From: Streptococcus mitis
GTDB lineage: Bacteria; Bacillota; Bacilli; Lactobacillales; Streptococcaceae
Assembly: GCF_000722695.1 (NCBI RefSeq)
Contig: NZ_JPFU01000002.1
Span: forward strand, 62,001 to 126,000
Reading direction: 5' to 3'
Length of the DNA: 64,000 nt
Made by a program: the position numbers and the translations under genes. The notes under the pieces are model-generated. The model was not told the origin of the DNA. It searched no databases and saw only the letters and a list, made by a program, of their open reading frames with translations. Shown here piece after piece: positions 1-8,610 of this stretch. Numbering within the stretch: the stretch's first letter is position 1; each line of letters begins with the position of its first letter.

Positions 1-47
1 TTTTTGTGTAAAAGTTAGTTAAAAATGAAAAAAATTGTGAAAGCCTA

Positions 48-105
48 TTGACAAATGCAAAATATTGAGATATAGTTACTATATCAACAAATGAAAGCGC
101 AAGCT
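48..105 (+). promoter_or_regulatory. bgaC operon promoter with cre-like site
   Basis: A sigma-A type promoter is visible: TTGACA at 48-53, a 17-nt spacer, then TATAGT at 71-76. Just downstream, TGAAAGCGCAAGCT at 92-105 resembles a catabolite-responsive element. This would suit CcpA control of a sugar operon, but the site is inferred from its pattern only. Confidence 0.6.
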
Positions 106-127
106 TTAATTGTTAGAAGGTAAAAAT

Positions 128-1915
128 ATGACACGATTTGAGATACGGGATGATTTCTATCTCGATGGAAAAGCATTTAAGATTTTATCTGGAGCCATTC
201 ATTATTTTAGAGTTCCTCCAGAAGATTGGTATCATTCGCTTTATAACTTGAAGGCTCTTGGTTTTAATACAGTAGAGACTTATGTAGCTTGGAATTTACA
301 TGAGCCTCGTGAAGGTGAGTTTAACTTTGAAGGTTCTCAGGATTTGGAGAGATTTCTCCAGATAGCACAAGATTTGGGCCTATATGCTATAGTTCGTCCG
401 TCTCCCTTTATCTGTGCAGAATGGGAATTCGGTGGCTTACCAGCTTGGCTTTTAACCAAGAATATGCGAATTCGCTCATCCGACCCAGCCTATATTGAAG
501 CTGTGAGTCGCTATTATGATCAACTCTTGCCAAGACTGGTTCCACATTTGTTGGATAATGGTGGCAATATTCTCATGATGCAGGTTGAAAATGAGTATGG
601 TTCTTATGGAGAAGATAAGGCTTATTTGAGAGCCATTCGACAGTTGATGGAAGAGCGTGGCGTAACCTGTTCCCTCTTTACATCAGATGGTCCATGGCGA
701 GCTACTCTGAAAGCAGGAACTTTAATCGAAGATGATCTCTTTGTAACAGGGAACTTTGGTTCTAAGGCTCCATATAACTTTTCACAGATGCAGGAATTCT
801 TTGATGAGCATGGCAAGAAATGGCCTCTCATGTGTATGGAGTTCTGGGATGGCTGGTTCAATCGTTGGAAAGAACCGATTATCACACGGGATCCAAAAGA
901 ATTGGCAGATGCAGTTCGTGAGGTTTTGGAGCAAGGTTCCATCAATCTCTACATGTTCCATGGTGGAACAAACTTTGGTTTCATGAATGGTTGCTCGGCT
1001 CGAGGGACCTTGGATTTGCCACAAGTCACATCTTATGATTACGATGCCCTTCTGGATGAAGAAGGAAATCCAACTGCCAAGTACTTGGCAGTCAAGAAGA
1101 TGATGGCGACACACTTCCCAGAGTATCCGCAGTTGGAACCGCTCTATAAGGAGAGTATGAAAGTAAATGCTATTCCATTAGCTGAAAAAGTTTCCTTGTT
1201 TGAAACCTTGGATAGCTTATCTAGTCCTGTAGAAAGCCTTTATCCTAAAAAAATGGAGGAGCTAGGACAAAGTTATGGCTACTTACTCTATCGAACAGAA
1301 ACAAACTGGGATGCAGAAGAAGAAAGACTTCGTATCATTGATGGTCGAGATAGGGCTCAGCTTTATATCGATGGTCAGTGGGTTGAAACCCAATATCAGA
1401 CAGAGATTGGGGAAGATATTTTTTATCAAGGTGAAAAGAAAGCGCTGTCTAGATTGGATATATTGATAGAAAATATGGGGCGTGTCAACTATGGGCACAA
1501 GTTCTTAGCGGATACGCAACGTAAGGGAATTCGGACAGGGGTTTGTAAGGATTTGCACTTCTTACTTAATTGGAAACACTATCCACTACCACTGGATAAT
1601 CCTGAGAAAATTGATTTTTCAAAAGGATGGACTCAAGGACAAGCAGCCTTTTACGCTTATGACTTTACAGTCCAAGAGCCAAAAGATACTTACCTAGACT
1701 TGTCTGAGTTTGGTAAGGGAGTTGCCTTTGTCAATGGGCAGAATCTAGGACGTTTTTGGAACGTCGGCCCAACTCTCTCGCTTTATATTCCTCATAGCTA
1801 TCTCAAGGAGGGTGCTAATCGCATCATTATCTTTGAAACAGAGGGTGAATATAAAGAAGAGATTCATTTAACTCGTAAACCTACACTAAAACACATAAAG
1901 GGGGAAAACTTATGA
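128..1915 (+). CDS. bgaC: Beta-galactosidase BgaC, GH35
   Basis: This is a family GH35 beta-galactosidase. The pneumococcal homologue is a surface-associated enzyme that removes terminal beta-1,3-linked galactose from host glycans. An N-terminal TIM barrel is followed by beta-rich domains. The sequence VENEYGSYG places the likely acid/base Glu at about residue 156, and MEFWDGWFNRW places the likely nucleophile near Glu238. I chose ATG 128, giving 595 aa, because AGAAGG lies 7 nt upstream; a TTG at 110 would put the ribosome site inside the gene. No signal peptide is visible. It leads an operon and overlaps the next gene by 4 nt. The downstream PTS probably imports the released galactoside. 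Confidence 0.95.
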   Translation: MTRFEIRDDFYLDGKAFKILSGAIHYFRVPPEDWYHSLYNLKALGFNTVETYVAWNLHEPREGEFNFEGSQDLERFLQIAQDLGLYAIVRPSPFICAEWEFGGLPAWLLTKNMRIRSSDPAYIEAVSRYYDQLLPRLVPHLLDNGGNILMMQVENEYGSYGEDKAYLRAIRQLMEERGVTCSLFTSDGPWRATLKAGTLIEDDLFVTGNFGSKAPYNFSQMQEFFDEHGKKWPLMCMEFWDGWFNRWKEPIITRDPKELADAVREVLEQGSINLYMFHGGTNFGFMNGCSARGTLDLPQVTSYDYDALLDEEGNPTAKYLAVKKMMATHFPEYPQLEPLYKESMKVNAIPLAEKVSLFETLDSLSSPVESLYPKKMEELGQSYGYLLYRTETNWDAEEERLRIIDGRDRAQLYIDGQWVETQYQTEIGEDIFYQGEKKALSRLDILIENMGRVNYGHKFLADTQRKGIRTGVCKDLHFLLNWKHYPLPLDNPEKIDFSKGWTQGQAAFYAYDFTVQEPKDTYLDLSEFGKGVAFVNGQNLGRFWNVGPTLSLYIPHSYLKEGANRIIIFETEGEYKEEIHLTRKPTLKHIKGENL

Positions 1916-2388
1916 CAATTGTAGGATGCCGTATCGATGGACGTTTGATCCACGGACAAGTAGCCAATCTATGGGCTGGAAAACTAAATGTTTCACGTAT
2001 TATGGTTGTAGATGACGAAGTTGTCAACAACGACGTTGAAAAGAGTGGTTTGAAACTCGCGACACCACCAGGTGTGAAATTGAGTATTTTGCCAATTGAA
2101 AAAGCGGCAGCCAATATTCTTGCTGGTAAATACGATAGCCAACGTCTCTTTATCGTTGCTCGTAAACCAGACCGTTTCCTTGGTTTGGTAGAAGCAGGTG
2201 TACCACTTGAAACTCTCAATGTTGGGAATATGTCTCAAACACCAGAAACTCGCGCCATCACACGTTCAATCAACGTAGTGGACAAGGATGTGGAAGACTT
2301 CCACAAATTGGCAGAAAAAGGTGTTAAACTTACTGCTCAAATGGTTCCAAATGATCCAGTTTCAGACTTTTTGAGCTTATTAAAATAG
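1912..2388 (+). CDS. Mannose-family PTS EIIB component
   Basis: This is a cytoplasmic IIB subunit of the mannose/sorbose (AgaV-like) PTS family, 158 aa, which is the usual length. The phosphorylated histidine is probably His14 in DGRLIHGQVA. It passes phosphate from IIA to the incoming sugar held by IIC/IID. Its start overlaps the bgaC stop by 4 nt, so the two genes are translationally coupled. The substrate is not certain; bgaC upstream and agaS/galM downstream suggest galactose, a beta-galactoside or an amino sugar from host glycans. Confidence 0.93.
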   Translation: MTIVGCRIDGRLIHGQVANLWAGKLNVSRIMVVDDEVVNNDVEKSGLKLATPPGVKLSILPIEKAAANILAGKYDSQRLFIVARKPDRFLGLVEAGVPLETLNVGNMSQTPETRAITRSINVVDKDVEDFHKLAEKGVKLTAQMVPNDPVSDFLSLLK

Positions 2389-2414
2389 GAAAAAATTTTT
2401 AGGAGGTCATTGTT

Positions 2415-3320
2415 ATGATACAATGGTGGCAAATTTTACTTCTCACTTTGTACTCAGCTTATCAAATCTGTGATGAGTTGACGATCGTTTCATCTGCAGG
2501 TTCCCCTGTATTTGCTGGTTTCATTACTGGTTTAATCATGGGAGATGTGACTACTGGTCTGCTTATCGGTGGTAACTTGCAACTGTTCGTTCTTGGGGTT
2601 GGTACCTTCGGTGGTGCTTCTCGTATCGACGCAACTTCTGGTGCGGTTCTTGCGACAGCCTTCTCTGTTTCACAAGGAATTGATACAGCACTTGCGATTA
2701 CAACAATCGCTGTGCCAGTAGCAGCTCTCTTGACTTACTTCGACGTTCTTGGACGTATGACAACTACTTTCTTTGCTCACCGTGTGGATGCTGCAATCGA
2801 ACGCTTTGACTATAAAGGTATTGAACGCAACTACCTACTTGGTGCGATTCCTTGGGCTTTATCTCGTGCCCTTCCAGTCTTCTTTGCCCTTGCCTTTGGT
2901 GGTGCCTTTGTACAATCAGTCGTAGACTTCGTTAAAGAATACCAATGGGTTGCAGATGGTTTGACACTTGCAGGACGTATGCTTCCAGGTCTTGGATTTG
3001 CAATCTTGCTTCGTTACCTTCCAGTTAAACGTAACCTTCACTACCTTGCTATGGGATTCGGTTTGACAGCTATGTTGACTGTTCTTTACTCATACGTAAC
3101 AGGTCTTGGTGGCGCTGTTGCTGGTATCGTAGGTACTCTACCTAAAGATGTTGCTGAAAAAATTGCTTTTGTCAACAACTTTAAAGGTTTGTCTATGATT
3201 GGTATCTCTATCGTAGGTATCTTCCTTGCAGTGCTTCACTTCAAAAATAGCCAAAAAGTAGCTGTAGCAGCACCTTCTACACCATCAGAAAGTGGGGAAA
3301 TCGAAGATGACGAATTCTAA
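2415..3320 (+). CDS. Mannose-family PTS EIIC permease
   Basis: This is an integral membrane IIC subunit (EII-Sor family) of 301 aa, with many hydrophobic segments and glycine-rich loops such as GLLIGGNLQLFVLGVGTFGG. It forms the sugar channel with IID. AGGAGG upstream marks the ATG at 2415. The last codons overlap the IID gene by 14 nt, so the two subunits are probably made in equal amounts. Confidence 0.93.
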   Translation: MIQWWQILLLTLYSAYQICDELTIVSSAGSPVFAGFITGLIMGDVTTGLLIGGNLQLFVLGVGTFGGASRIDATSGAVLATAFSVSQGIDTALAITTIAVPVAALLTYFDVLGRMTTTFFAHRVDAAIERFDYKGIERNYLLGAIPWALSRALPVFFALAFGGAFVQSVVDFVKEYQWVADGLTLAGRMLPGLGFAILLRYLPVKRNLHYLAMGFGLTAMLTVLYSYVTGLGGAVAGIVGTLPKDVAEKIAFVNNFKGLSMIGISIVGIFLAVLHFKNSQKVAVAAPSTPSESGEIEDDEF

Positions 3321-4128
3321 TTACAAACTTACAAAAGAAGATTTTAATCAAATCAACAAACGTAGCTTGTTTACTTTCCAATTAGGTTGGAACTACGAAC
3401 GTATGCAAGCTTCTGGTTACCTGTACATGATCTTGCCTCAATTGCGTAAAATGTATGGGGATGGAACTCCTGAATTGAAAGAAATGATGAAAGTTCATAC
3501 TCAATTCTTCAATACTTCACCATTCTTCCACACAATTATCGCTGGTTTTGACCTTGCCATGGAAGAAAAAGATGGTGTGGGTTCAAAAGATGCCGTTAAC
3601 GGTATCAAGACAGGTTTGATGGGACCATTCGCTCCTCTTGGAGATACAATCTTTGGTTCACTTGTACCTGCTATCATGGGTTCTATCGCAGCAACTATGG
3701 CTATCGCTGGTCAACCTTGGGGTATCTTCCTTTGGATTGCAGTTGCAGTAGCGTATGATATCTTCCGTTGGAAACAGTTGGAATTTGCCTACAAAGAAGG
3801 GGTTAACCTTATTAACAACATGCAAAGTACTTTGACAGCTTTGATTGACGCTGCATCTGTACTTGGTGTCTTCATGATGGGTGCTCTTGTAGCAACAATG
3901 ATCAACTTTGAAATTTCTTATAAATTGCCAATCGGTGAAAAGATGATTGACTTCCAAGACATCTTGAACCAAATCTTCCCACGTTTGCTTCCAGCAATCT
4001 TTACTGCCTTTATCTTCTGGTTGCTTGGTAAGAAAGGTATGAACTCTACTAAAGCTATCGGTATTATTATCGTACTTGCTTTGGCTCTTTCTGCCTTTGG
4101 TAAATTTGTACTTGGAATGGGCGCATAA
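3307..4128 (+). CDS. Mannose-family PTS EIID component
   Basis: This is the IID subunit that associates with IIC in the membrane. I chose ATG 3307 (MTNSNYKLTKEDFN), giving 273 aa, rather than the in-frame GTG at 3292, because family members begin close to the LTKEDFNQIN-type motif. A long amphipathic N-terminal part is followed by hydrophobic segments in the C-terminal half. It overlaps IIC by 14 nt and is followed by IIA after 3 nt. Confidence 0.93.
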   Translation: MTNSNYKLTKEDFNQINKRSLFTFQLGWNYERMQASGYLYMILPQLRKMYGDGTPELKEMMKVHTQFFNTSPFFHTIIAGFDLAMEEKDGVGSKDAVNGIKTGLMGPFAPLGDTIFGSLVPAIMGSIAATMAIAGQPWGIFLWIAVAVAYDIFRWKQLEFAYKEGVNLINNMQSTLTALIDAASVLGVFMMGALVATMINFEISYKLPIGEKMIDFQDILNQIFPRLLPAIFTAFIFWLLGKKGMNSTKAIGIIIVLALALSAFGKFVLGMGA

Positions 4129-4131
4129 TTT

Positions 4132-4536
4132 ATGACTAAATCATTAATTTTGGTGAGCCATGGTCGTTTCTGTGAAGAACTTAAAGGTAGCACTGAAATG
4201 ATTATGGGGCCACAAGACAATATCTATACAGTAGCTCTTCTTCCAGAAGATGGCCCAGAAGAATTTACTGCAAAATTTGAAGCTGCTATTGAAGGATTGG
4301 ATGATTTCCTAGTCTTTGCGGATCTTCTCGGTGGAACACCATGTAACGTGGTAAGCCGTTTGATCATGGAAGGTCGTGATATTGAACTTTATGCAGGGAT
4401 GAATCTTCCAATGGTGATTGAATTTATCAATGCGAGCCTTACAGGCGCAGATGCGGACTACAAGAGCCGTGCTGCAGAAAGCATTGTGAAAGTTAATGAT
4501 CTGTTAGCTGGCTTCGATGATGACGAAGATGAATAA
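4132..4536 (+). CDS. Mannose-family PTS EIIA component
   Basis: This is a soluble IIA phosphocarrier of 134 aa that takes phosphate from HPr. The phosphorylated residue is probably His10 in LILVSHGRFCEE. The DLLGGTPCNV motif is typical of the EIIA-man family. The acidic tail (DDDEDE) ends at a TAA that lies inside the first copy of a 24-bp direct repeat. It completes a self-sufficient IIB-IIC-IID-IIA set. Confidence 0.93.
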   Translation: MTKSLILVSHGRFCEELKGSTEMIMGPQDNIYTVALLPEDGPEEFTAKFEAAIEGLDDFLVFADLLGGTPCNVVSRLIMEGRDIELYAGMNLPMVIEFINASLTGADADYKSRAAESIVKVNDLLAGFDDDEDE

Positions 4537-4666
4537 GATGTGACAACGTGAAAATCACAGGGAAAATAGGCGATAGGAGGATGGAGCGATGCTCCGACGA
4601 TAATCGGTCTTTTTCCCAAAGATTTTAGTTGGAACTCGATTCAATAAGATGTGACAACGTGAAAAT
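4532..4666. repeat. 24-bp direct repeats flanking a hairpin
   Basis: Identical 24-nt copies lie at 4532-4555 and 4643-4666. Between them is an 87-bp block with GGAGC-GAT-GCTCC at its centre and GGGAAAA / TTTTTCCC outside, so it can fold into a nested hairpin. The first copy contains the stop codon of the IIA gene. The layout resembles a tiny insertion with duplicated flanks or a tandem-duplication scar. I could not match it to a named repeat family. Confidence 0.6.
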
Positions 4667-4693
4667 TGTTAGAGCATTTTATATAGAATATAC

Positions 4694-4722
4694 ATGGGAA
4701 TGGGGCTTACTCCCATTCCCAT
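4694..4722 (+). terminator. Hairpin between PTS genes and agaS
   Basis: ATGGGAATGGG and its exact complement CCCATTCCCAT form an 11-bp stem with a 7-nt loop. No strong T-run follows, so it may be a partial terminator or an mRNA-processing or stabilising structure that sets PTS and agaS levels differently. Confidence 0.6.
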
Positions 4723-4746
4723 ATTTAATAGAAAAAGAGGAACTCA

Positions 4747-5913
4747 ATGCTACATTATACAAAAGAAGACTTGATCGAATTGGGTGCAGAAATCACTACA
4801 CGTGAAATCTACCAACAGCCTGATGTATGGAAAGAAGCTTTTGAATCTTACCAAGCAAAGCGTGAAGAAATTGCAGCCTTCCTACAAGGGGTCGCTGATA
4901 AACATGACTATATCAAGGTCATCTTGACAGGTGCTGGTACTTCTGCTTATGTGGGAGACACCTTGGTACCTTACTTTAAGGAAGTCTATGACGAACGCAA
5001 ATGGAATTTCAATGCCATTGCGACTACAGACATCGTTGCCAATCCAGAAACTTATTTGAAAAAAGATGTGGCGACTGTCCTTGTATCTTTTGCTCGTAGT
5101 GGGAATTCTCCTGAAAGTGTGGCGACTGTTGATTTGGCCAAAGCCTTGGTGGATGAACTCTATCAAGTGACGATTACTTGTGCAGCGGACGGTAAATTGG
5201 CTCTTCAAGCCCACGGCGATGACCGTAATCTCTTGCTTTTGCAACCAGCTGCTTCTAATGACGCTGGCTTTGCCATGACTTCTAGCTTTACGTCTATGAT
5301 GTTGACAGCTCTCTTGGTCTTTGATCCTACAGAATTTGCTGTGAAAGCTGAACGTTTTGAAGTTGTTTCTAGTCTTGCCCGTAAAGTTCTAGACAAGGCA
5401 GAAGATGTCAAAGAGCTTGTTGATTTAGACTTTAACCGTGTCATCTATCTAGGTGCTGGTCCATTCTTCGGACTTGCTCATGAAGCTCAGCTCAAGATTT
5501 TGGAACTGACTGCTGGTCAGGTTGCGACCATGTATGAAAGCCCAGTCGGCTTCCGTCACGGTCCAAAATCATTGATCAACGAAGATACCGTTGTTTTGGT
5601 CTTTGGTACAACAACAGACTACACTCGCAAGTACGATTTAGACTTGGTTCGTGAAGTTGCTGGTGACCAGATTGCTCGCCGTGTTGTGCTTTTGAGTGAT
5701 CAATCCTTTGGTCTTGAAAATGTCAAAGAAGTGGCCCTTGGTTGTGGCGGTGTCTTGAATGATATTTACCGTGTCTTCCCATACATCGTTTATGCCCAAC
5801 TCTTTGCCCTTTTGACTTCGCTCAAGGTAGAAAATAAACCAGATACACCGTCTCCTACAGGTACCGTAAACCGTGTGGTACAAGGTGTGATTATTCACGA
5901 ATATCAAAAGTAA
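4747..5913 (+). CDS. agaS: AgaS-type ketose/aldose isomerase, SIS family
   Basis: This is a two-SIS-domain sugar-phosphate isomerase/deaminase of 388 aa. The first SIS domain holds TGAGTSAYVGDTL and SFARSGNSPES; the second holds the LGAGPFFGLAHEAQLK region. AgaS family enzymes act on galactosamine-6-phosphate or tagatose-6-phosphate-type intermediates, which fits the preceding PTS. AGAGGAA upstream supports the ATG. It follows the PTS genes after about 210 bp that contain direct repeats and a hairpin. Confidence 0.9.
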   Translation: MLHYTKEDLIELGAEITTREIYQQPDVWKEAFESYQAKREEIAAFLQGVADKHDYIKVILTGAGTSAYVGDTLVPYFKEVYDERKWNFNAIATTDIVANPETYLKKDVATVLVSFARSGNSPESVATVDLAKALVDELYQVTITCAADGKLALQAHGDDRNLLLLQPAASNDAGFAMTSSFTSMMLTALLVFDPTEFAVKAERFEVVSSLARKVLDKAEDVKELVDLDFNRVIYLGAGPFFGLAHEAQLKILELTAGQVATMYESPVGFRHGPKSLINEDTVVLVFGTTTDYTRKYDLDLVREVAGDQIARRVVLLSDQSFGLENVKEVALGCGGVLNDIYRVFPYIVYAQLFALLTSLKVENKPDTPSPTGTVNRVVQGVIIHEYQK

Positions 5914-6028
5914 GCCAGTGTTTATGAATTTTTGGCAAGAGGATTTGTAAATTATCAGATAAACCATAGATTGTCAAGGCGCTTTCTATGGTTTGTTTGC
6001 TTGAGAGAAATAGTAAAAGGAGAACAGA

Positions 6029-7066
6029 ATGAAAGCATATACAGAGCGTGTATTTGGAAATGTTGAGGGCAAGGATGTCTTGGCCTATCGCTTTGAGACG
6101 GACGGTGGCTACCAGCTTGAGGTTATGACTTATGGTGCGACCATCTTGCGCTATGTCACGCCTGATAAGGCTGGACATTTTGCCAACGTTATTTTGGGAT
6201 TTGATGACTTTGATAGCTATGTAGGCAATAGTCCTAAGCATGGAGCTAGTGTAGGTCCTGTGGCAGGCCGTATTGCAGGTGCGACCTTTGAGCTCAATGG
6301 CCAGACCTATGACCTTGAAGTCAATAATGCTAGCAATTGCAACCACAGTGGTTCAACAGGTTGGGATTCGAGCTTGTTTGAACTAGTTGAAGTGAGTGAC
6401 CATGGCTTGACTCTCTATACAGAGCGTACAGATGGCACAGGAGGATTTCCTGGTAATCTTAAGATTTGGATCAGTTATCACTTGGAAGAAAATGGAGCTT
6501 ACGAGGTTAGCTATAAAGTAACAACTGATCAAGATACCTTGGTCAACCCAACCAACCACAGCTATTTCAACTTGTCTGGTGATTTCACGCAGACAATTGA
6601 CCGTCATGTCTTCCAACTAAACACAGAGGGTATTTACCCAATCGCTCCAGACGGTGTTCCTGCCAAAACTCCAGATGCAAATCGTGATGCGGTTAAACAC
6701 ATCTACAATGGTGCTTTGTTGAAGGATATCTTTGCAGAAGAAGATGAGCAAATCCAGCTTGTATCAGGTTTGGATCATCCATTTGCCCTTCCTGCAGGTC
6801 ATGACAATGCTGGTTTCCTTTATGACCAAAACTCAGGTCGCTTCCTGAGATTTAAGACAGAGGCTCCTTGCTTTGTGGTCTACACAGCAAACTTTGTGGA
6901 TGAAAGTGTCATCATAGGAGGTCAGCCAATGGTACAGCACAATGGGATTGCCCTTGAAGCGCAAGCTTTACCCGATGCCATTCACAGTGACCTCAGAGAC
7001 CAAGTCATTCTCAAAGCCGGTCAAACCTTCACAAGTAAGACACGTTATGAGCTTGTTGTGAAATAA
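6029..7066 (+). CDS. galM: Aldose 1-epimerase (mutarotase)
   Basis: GalM interconverts alpha and beta anomers of galactose or glucose in the cytoplasm and feeds the Leloir pathway. The 345-aa length is typical. The catalytic signature NPTNHSYFNLSG contains the conserved His, and the likely general-base Glu lies near GIALEAQALPD. AAAGGAG upstream supports ATG 6029. It is the last gene of the bgaC locus. Confidence 0.95.
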   Translation: MKAYTERVFGNVEGKDVLAYRFETDGGYQLEVMTYGATILRYVTPDKAGHFANVILGFDDFDSYVGNSPKHGASVGPVAGRIAGATFELNGQTYDLEVNNASNCNHSGSTGWDSSLFELVEVSDHGLTLYTERTDGTGGFPGNLKIWISYHLEENGAYEVSYKVTTDQDTLVNPTNHSYFNLSGDFTQTIDRHVFQLNTEGIYPIAPDGVPAKTPDANRDAVKHIYNGALLKDIFAEEDEQIQLVSGLDHPFALPAGHDNAGFLYDQNSGRFLRFKTEAPCFVVYTANFVDESVIIGGQPMVQHNGIALEAQALPDAIHSDLRDQVILKAGQTFTSKTRYELVVK

Positions 7067-7209
7067 AGGATAAAGTTTATACTTTTCGGGGGGAATATCA
7101 TTTGCCTCATGACATTAGTAGAAACGGACAAAGAATAGGGAAATATGATATAATTGTGTGCTGAGAAGTATTTATCAAGATACGATTCAAAAGATATAAG
7201 GAGTAAACA

Positions 7210-8412
7210 ATGAAGAAAATTGTATTTGCTAGTGCCTTGGCCTTGGCCTTGACCTTGGCTGGAGCAGTTTTGACAACTGATGTTTTTGCGAATGACAGAT
7301 TGGTGGCAACACAATCTATTAATGGTAAAAATGAAAATGTATTGACCTCAGAGGTGCTAAAACCTTCTAGTGGCAACGTTTTGGTCGGAATTAAGGGAGA
7401 ATTTTTGACTCCAAACAAACAAGCTATTTTGGATGCAATCAATAAGATTCGTAAGGAAGCAGCTGATGAAGGTTTGGTAGATAAGTATGTCCCTATTAAA
7501 TGGTCTACTGATCTTGAGAAAACTGCTTTTGTACGCGCTACTGAGGTGTCAGTAGCTTTGAAACCTGAGCGTCTTTCTACTAAAGAAATCTGGACTGCTT
7601 TTCCATCTAGTAATAGTATAAGAGGAGAAGCTTTAGATGTAAACTATGAAGGTTTTCTAAAGGCAATTGAAAACTGGCATGCTGAGAAGGCGAATTATGT
7701 AGCTAAAAAGAAGGGTGGAACCTCTAAAGAATTTACAGGTTATTATGAGGTTTTGGTCAATTCTAAATTTACCTATGTGGGTCTCGCAGCCTTTAAAAAC
7801 GCAGCCAGCTCTCAGCAAGTAGCAACGATTTCTCTAGCTTTAGGTGATGATGCTTCTTCAGAAGAATTGGCTGGTGGCTATGGTTCTGCTATTCAATATA
7901 CAGAAGTGACTGCCTCAAACCTTTCAACCGTTAAAAGTAAAGCTACAGTTGTAGAAAAATCGTTGAAAGATTTTAGAACATCTACATCTAGTCAGTCTGG
8001 CTGGGTGTCATCTAATGGTAAATGGTATTTTTATGAGTCTGGTGATGTGAAGACAGGCTGGGTGAAAACAGGTGGTAAATGGTACTACTTGAATGATTTA
8101 GGTGTCATGCAGACTGGATTTGTAGAAGTTGATGGAACATGGTATTTCCTTGATAATTCAGGCGCGATGTTTACAGGCTGGGGAACAGATGGTAGCAGAT
8201 GGTTCTACTTTGATGGCTCAGGAGCTATGAAGACAGGCTGGTATAAGGAAAATGATACTTGGTATTATCTTGATCAATCAGGTATCATGAAGACAGGTTG
8301 GTTTAAAGTTGGTCAATATTGGTACTATGCATATGGTTCAGGAGCTTTGGCTGTGAACACAACAACACCAGATGGTTATAAAGTAAATGGCAATGGTGAG
8401 TGGGTAAACTAG
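7210..8412 (+). CDS. Secreted CAP-domain choline-binding protein
   Basis: This 400-aa secreted protein joins an N-terminal signal peptide (MKKIVFASALALALTLAGAV, then a cut near VFA), a CAP/SCP-like domain at about residues 55-240, and about six choline-binding repeats (about 260-390) of the GWxxxxGxWYYxxxxGxMxTG type. The repeats would hold it on phosphocholine-decorated teichoic acid. It stands alone with its own ATAAGGAG ribosome site and an upstream TATAAT. The locus lies where some pneumococci carry cbpI/zmpC. I recognise the architecture but not a specific named Cbp, so I give no symbol. Confidence 0.85.
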   Translation: MKKIVFASALALALTLAGAVLTTDVFANDRLVATQSINGKNENVLTSEVLKPSSGNVLVGIKGEFLTPNKQAILDAINKIRKEAADEGLVDKYVPIKWSTDLEKTAFVRATEVSVALKPERLSTKEIWTAFPSSNSIRGEALDVNYEGFLKAIENWHAEKANYVAKKKGGTSKEFTGYYEVLVNSKFTYVGLAAFKNAASSQQVATISLALGDDASSEELAGGYGSAIQYTEVTASNLSTVKSKATVVEKSLKDFRTSTSSQSGWVSSNGKWYFYESGDVKTGWVKTGGKWYYLNDLGVMQTGFVEVDGTWYFLDNSGAMFTGWGTDGSRWFYFDGSGAMKTGWYKENDTWYYLDQSGIMKTGWFKVGQYWYYAYGSGALAVNTTTPDGYKVNGNGEWVN

Positions 8413-8474
8413 GCTGAAAATAGCAAGTCATAGGTAAAGTATTCATCTTACTTATCCCAAAAATAACGAACTAT

Positions 8475-8511
8475 AAGAAAGAGGTTGATGGCGAACATTG
8501 ACCTCTTTCTT
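8475..8511 (+). terminator. Terminator after the choline-binding protein gene
   Basis: AAGAAAGAGGT at 8475-8485 pairs with ACCTCTTTCTT at 8501-8511 (11 bp, loop of 15 nt). The stem ends in a T-rich run, so it is a good intrinsic terminator. Confidence 0.75.
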
Positions 8512-8540
8512 GTTAGAATAGAGACTCCAAGTTGTCTGGC

Positions 8541-8592
8541 TTGACTTTCTTGATGGAAATTATATAATAGTTGTAATAAAAATAATTACAAC
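8541..8592 (+). promoter_or_regulatory. Promoter with dyad operator for the VOC gene
   Basis: TTGACT (8541-8546), a 16-nt spacer and TATAAT (8563-8568) form a promoter. Immediately downstream, GTTGTAAT and ATTACAAC form an 8-bp dyad spaced by 7 nt (8570-8577 and 8585-8592). The position over the transcription start suggests a repressor site. I cannot name the regulator. Confidence 0.6.
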
Positions 8593-8610
8593 AAGAAAAG
8601 AGGACCATTT

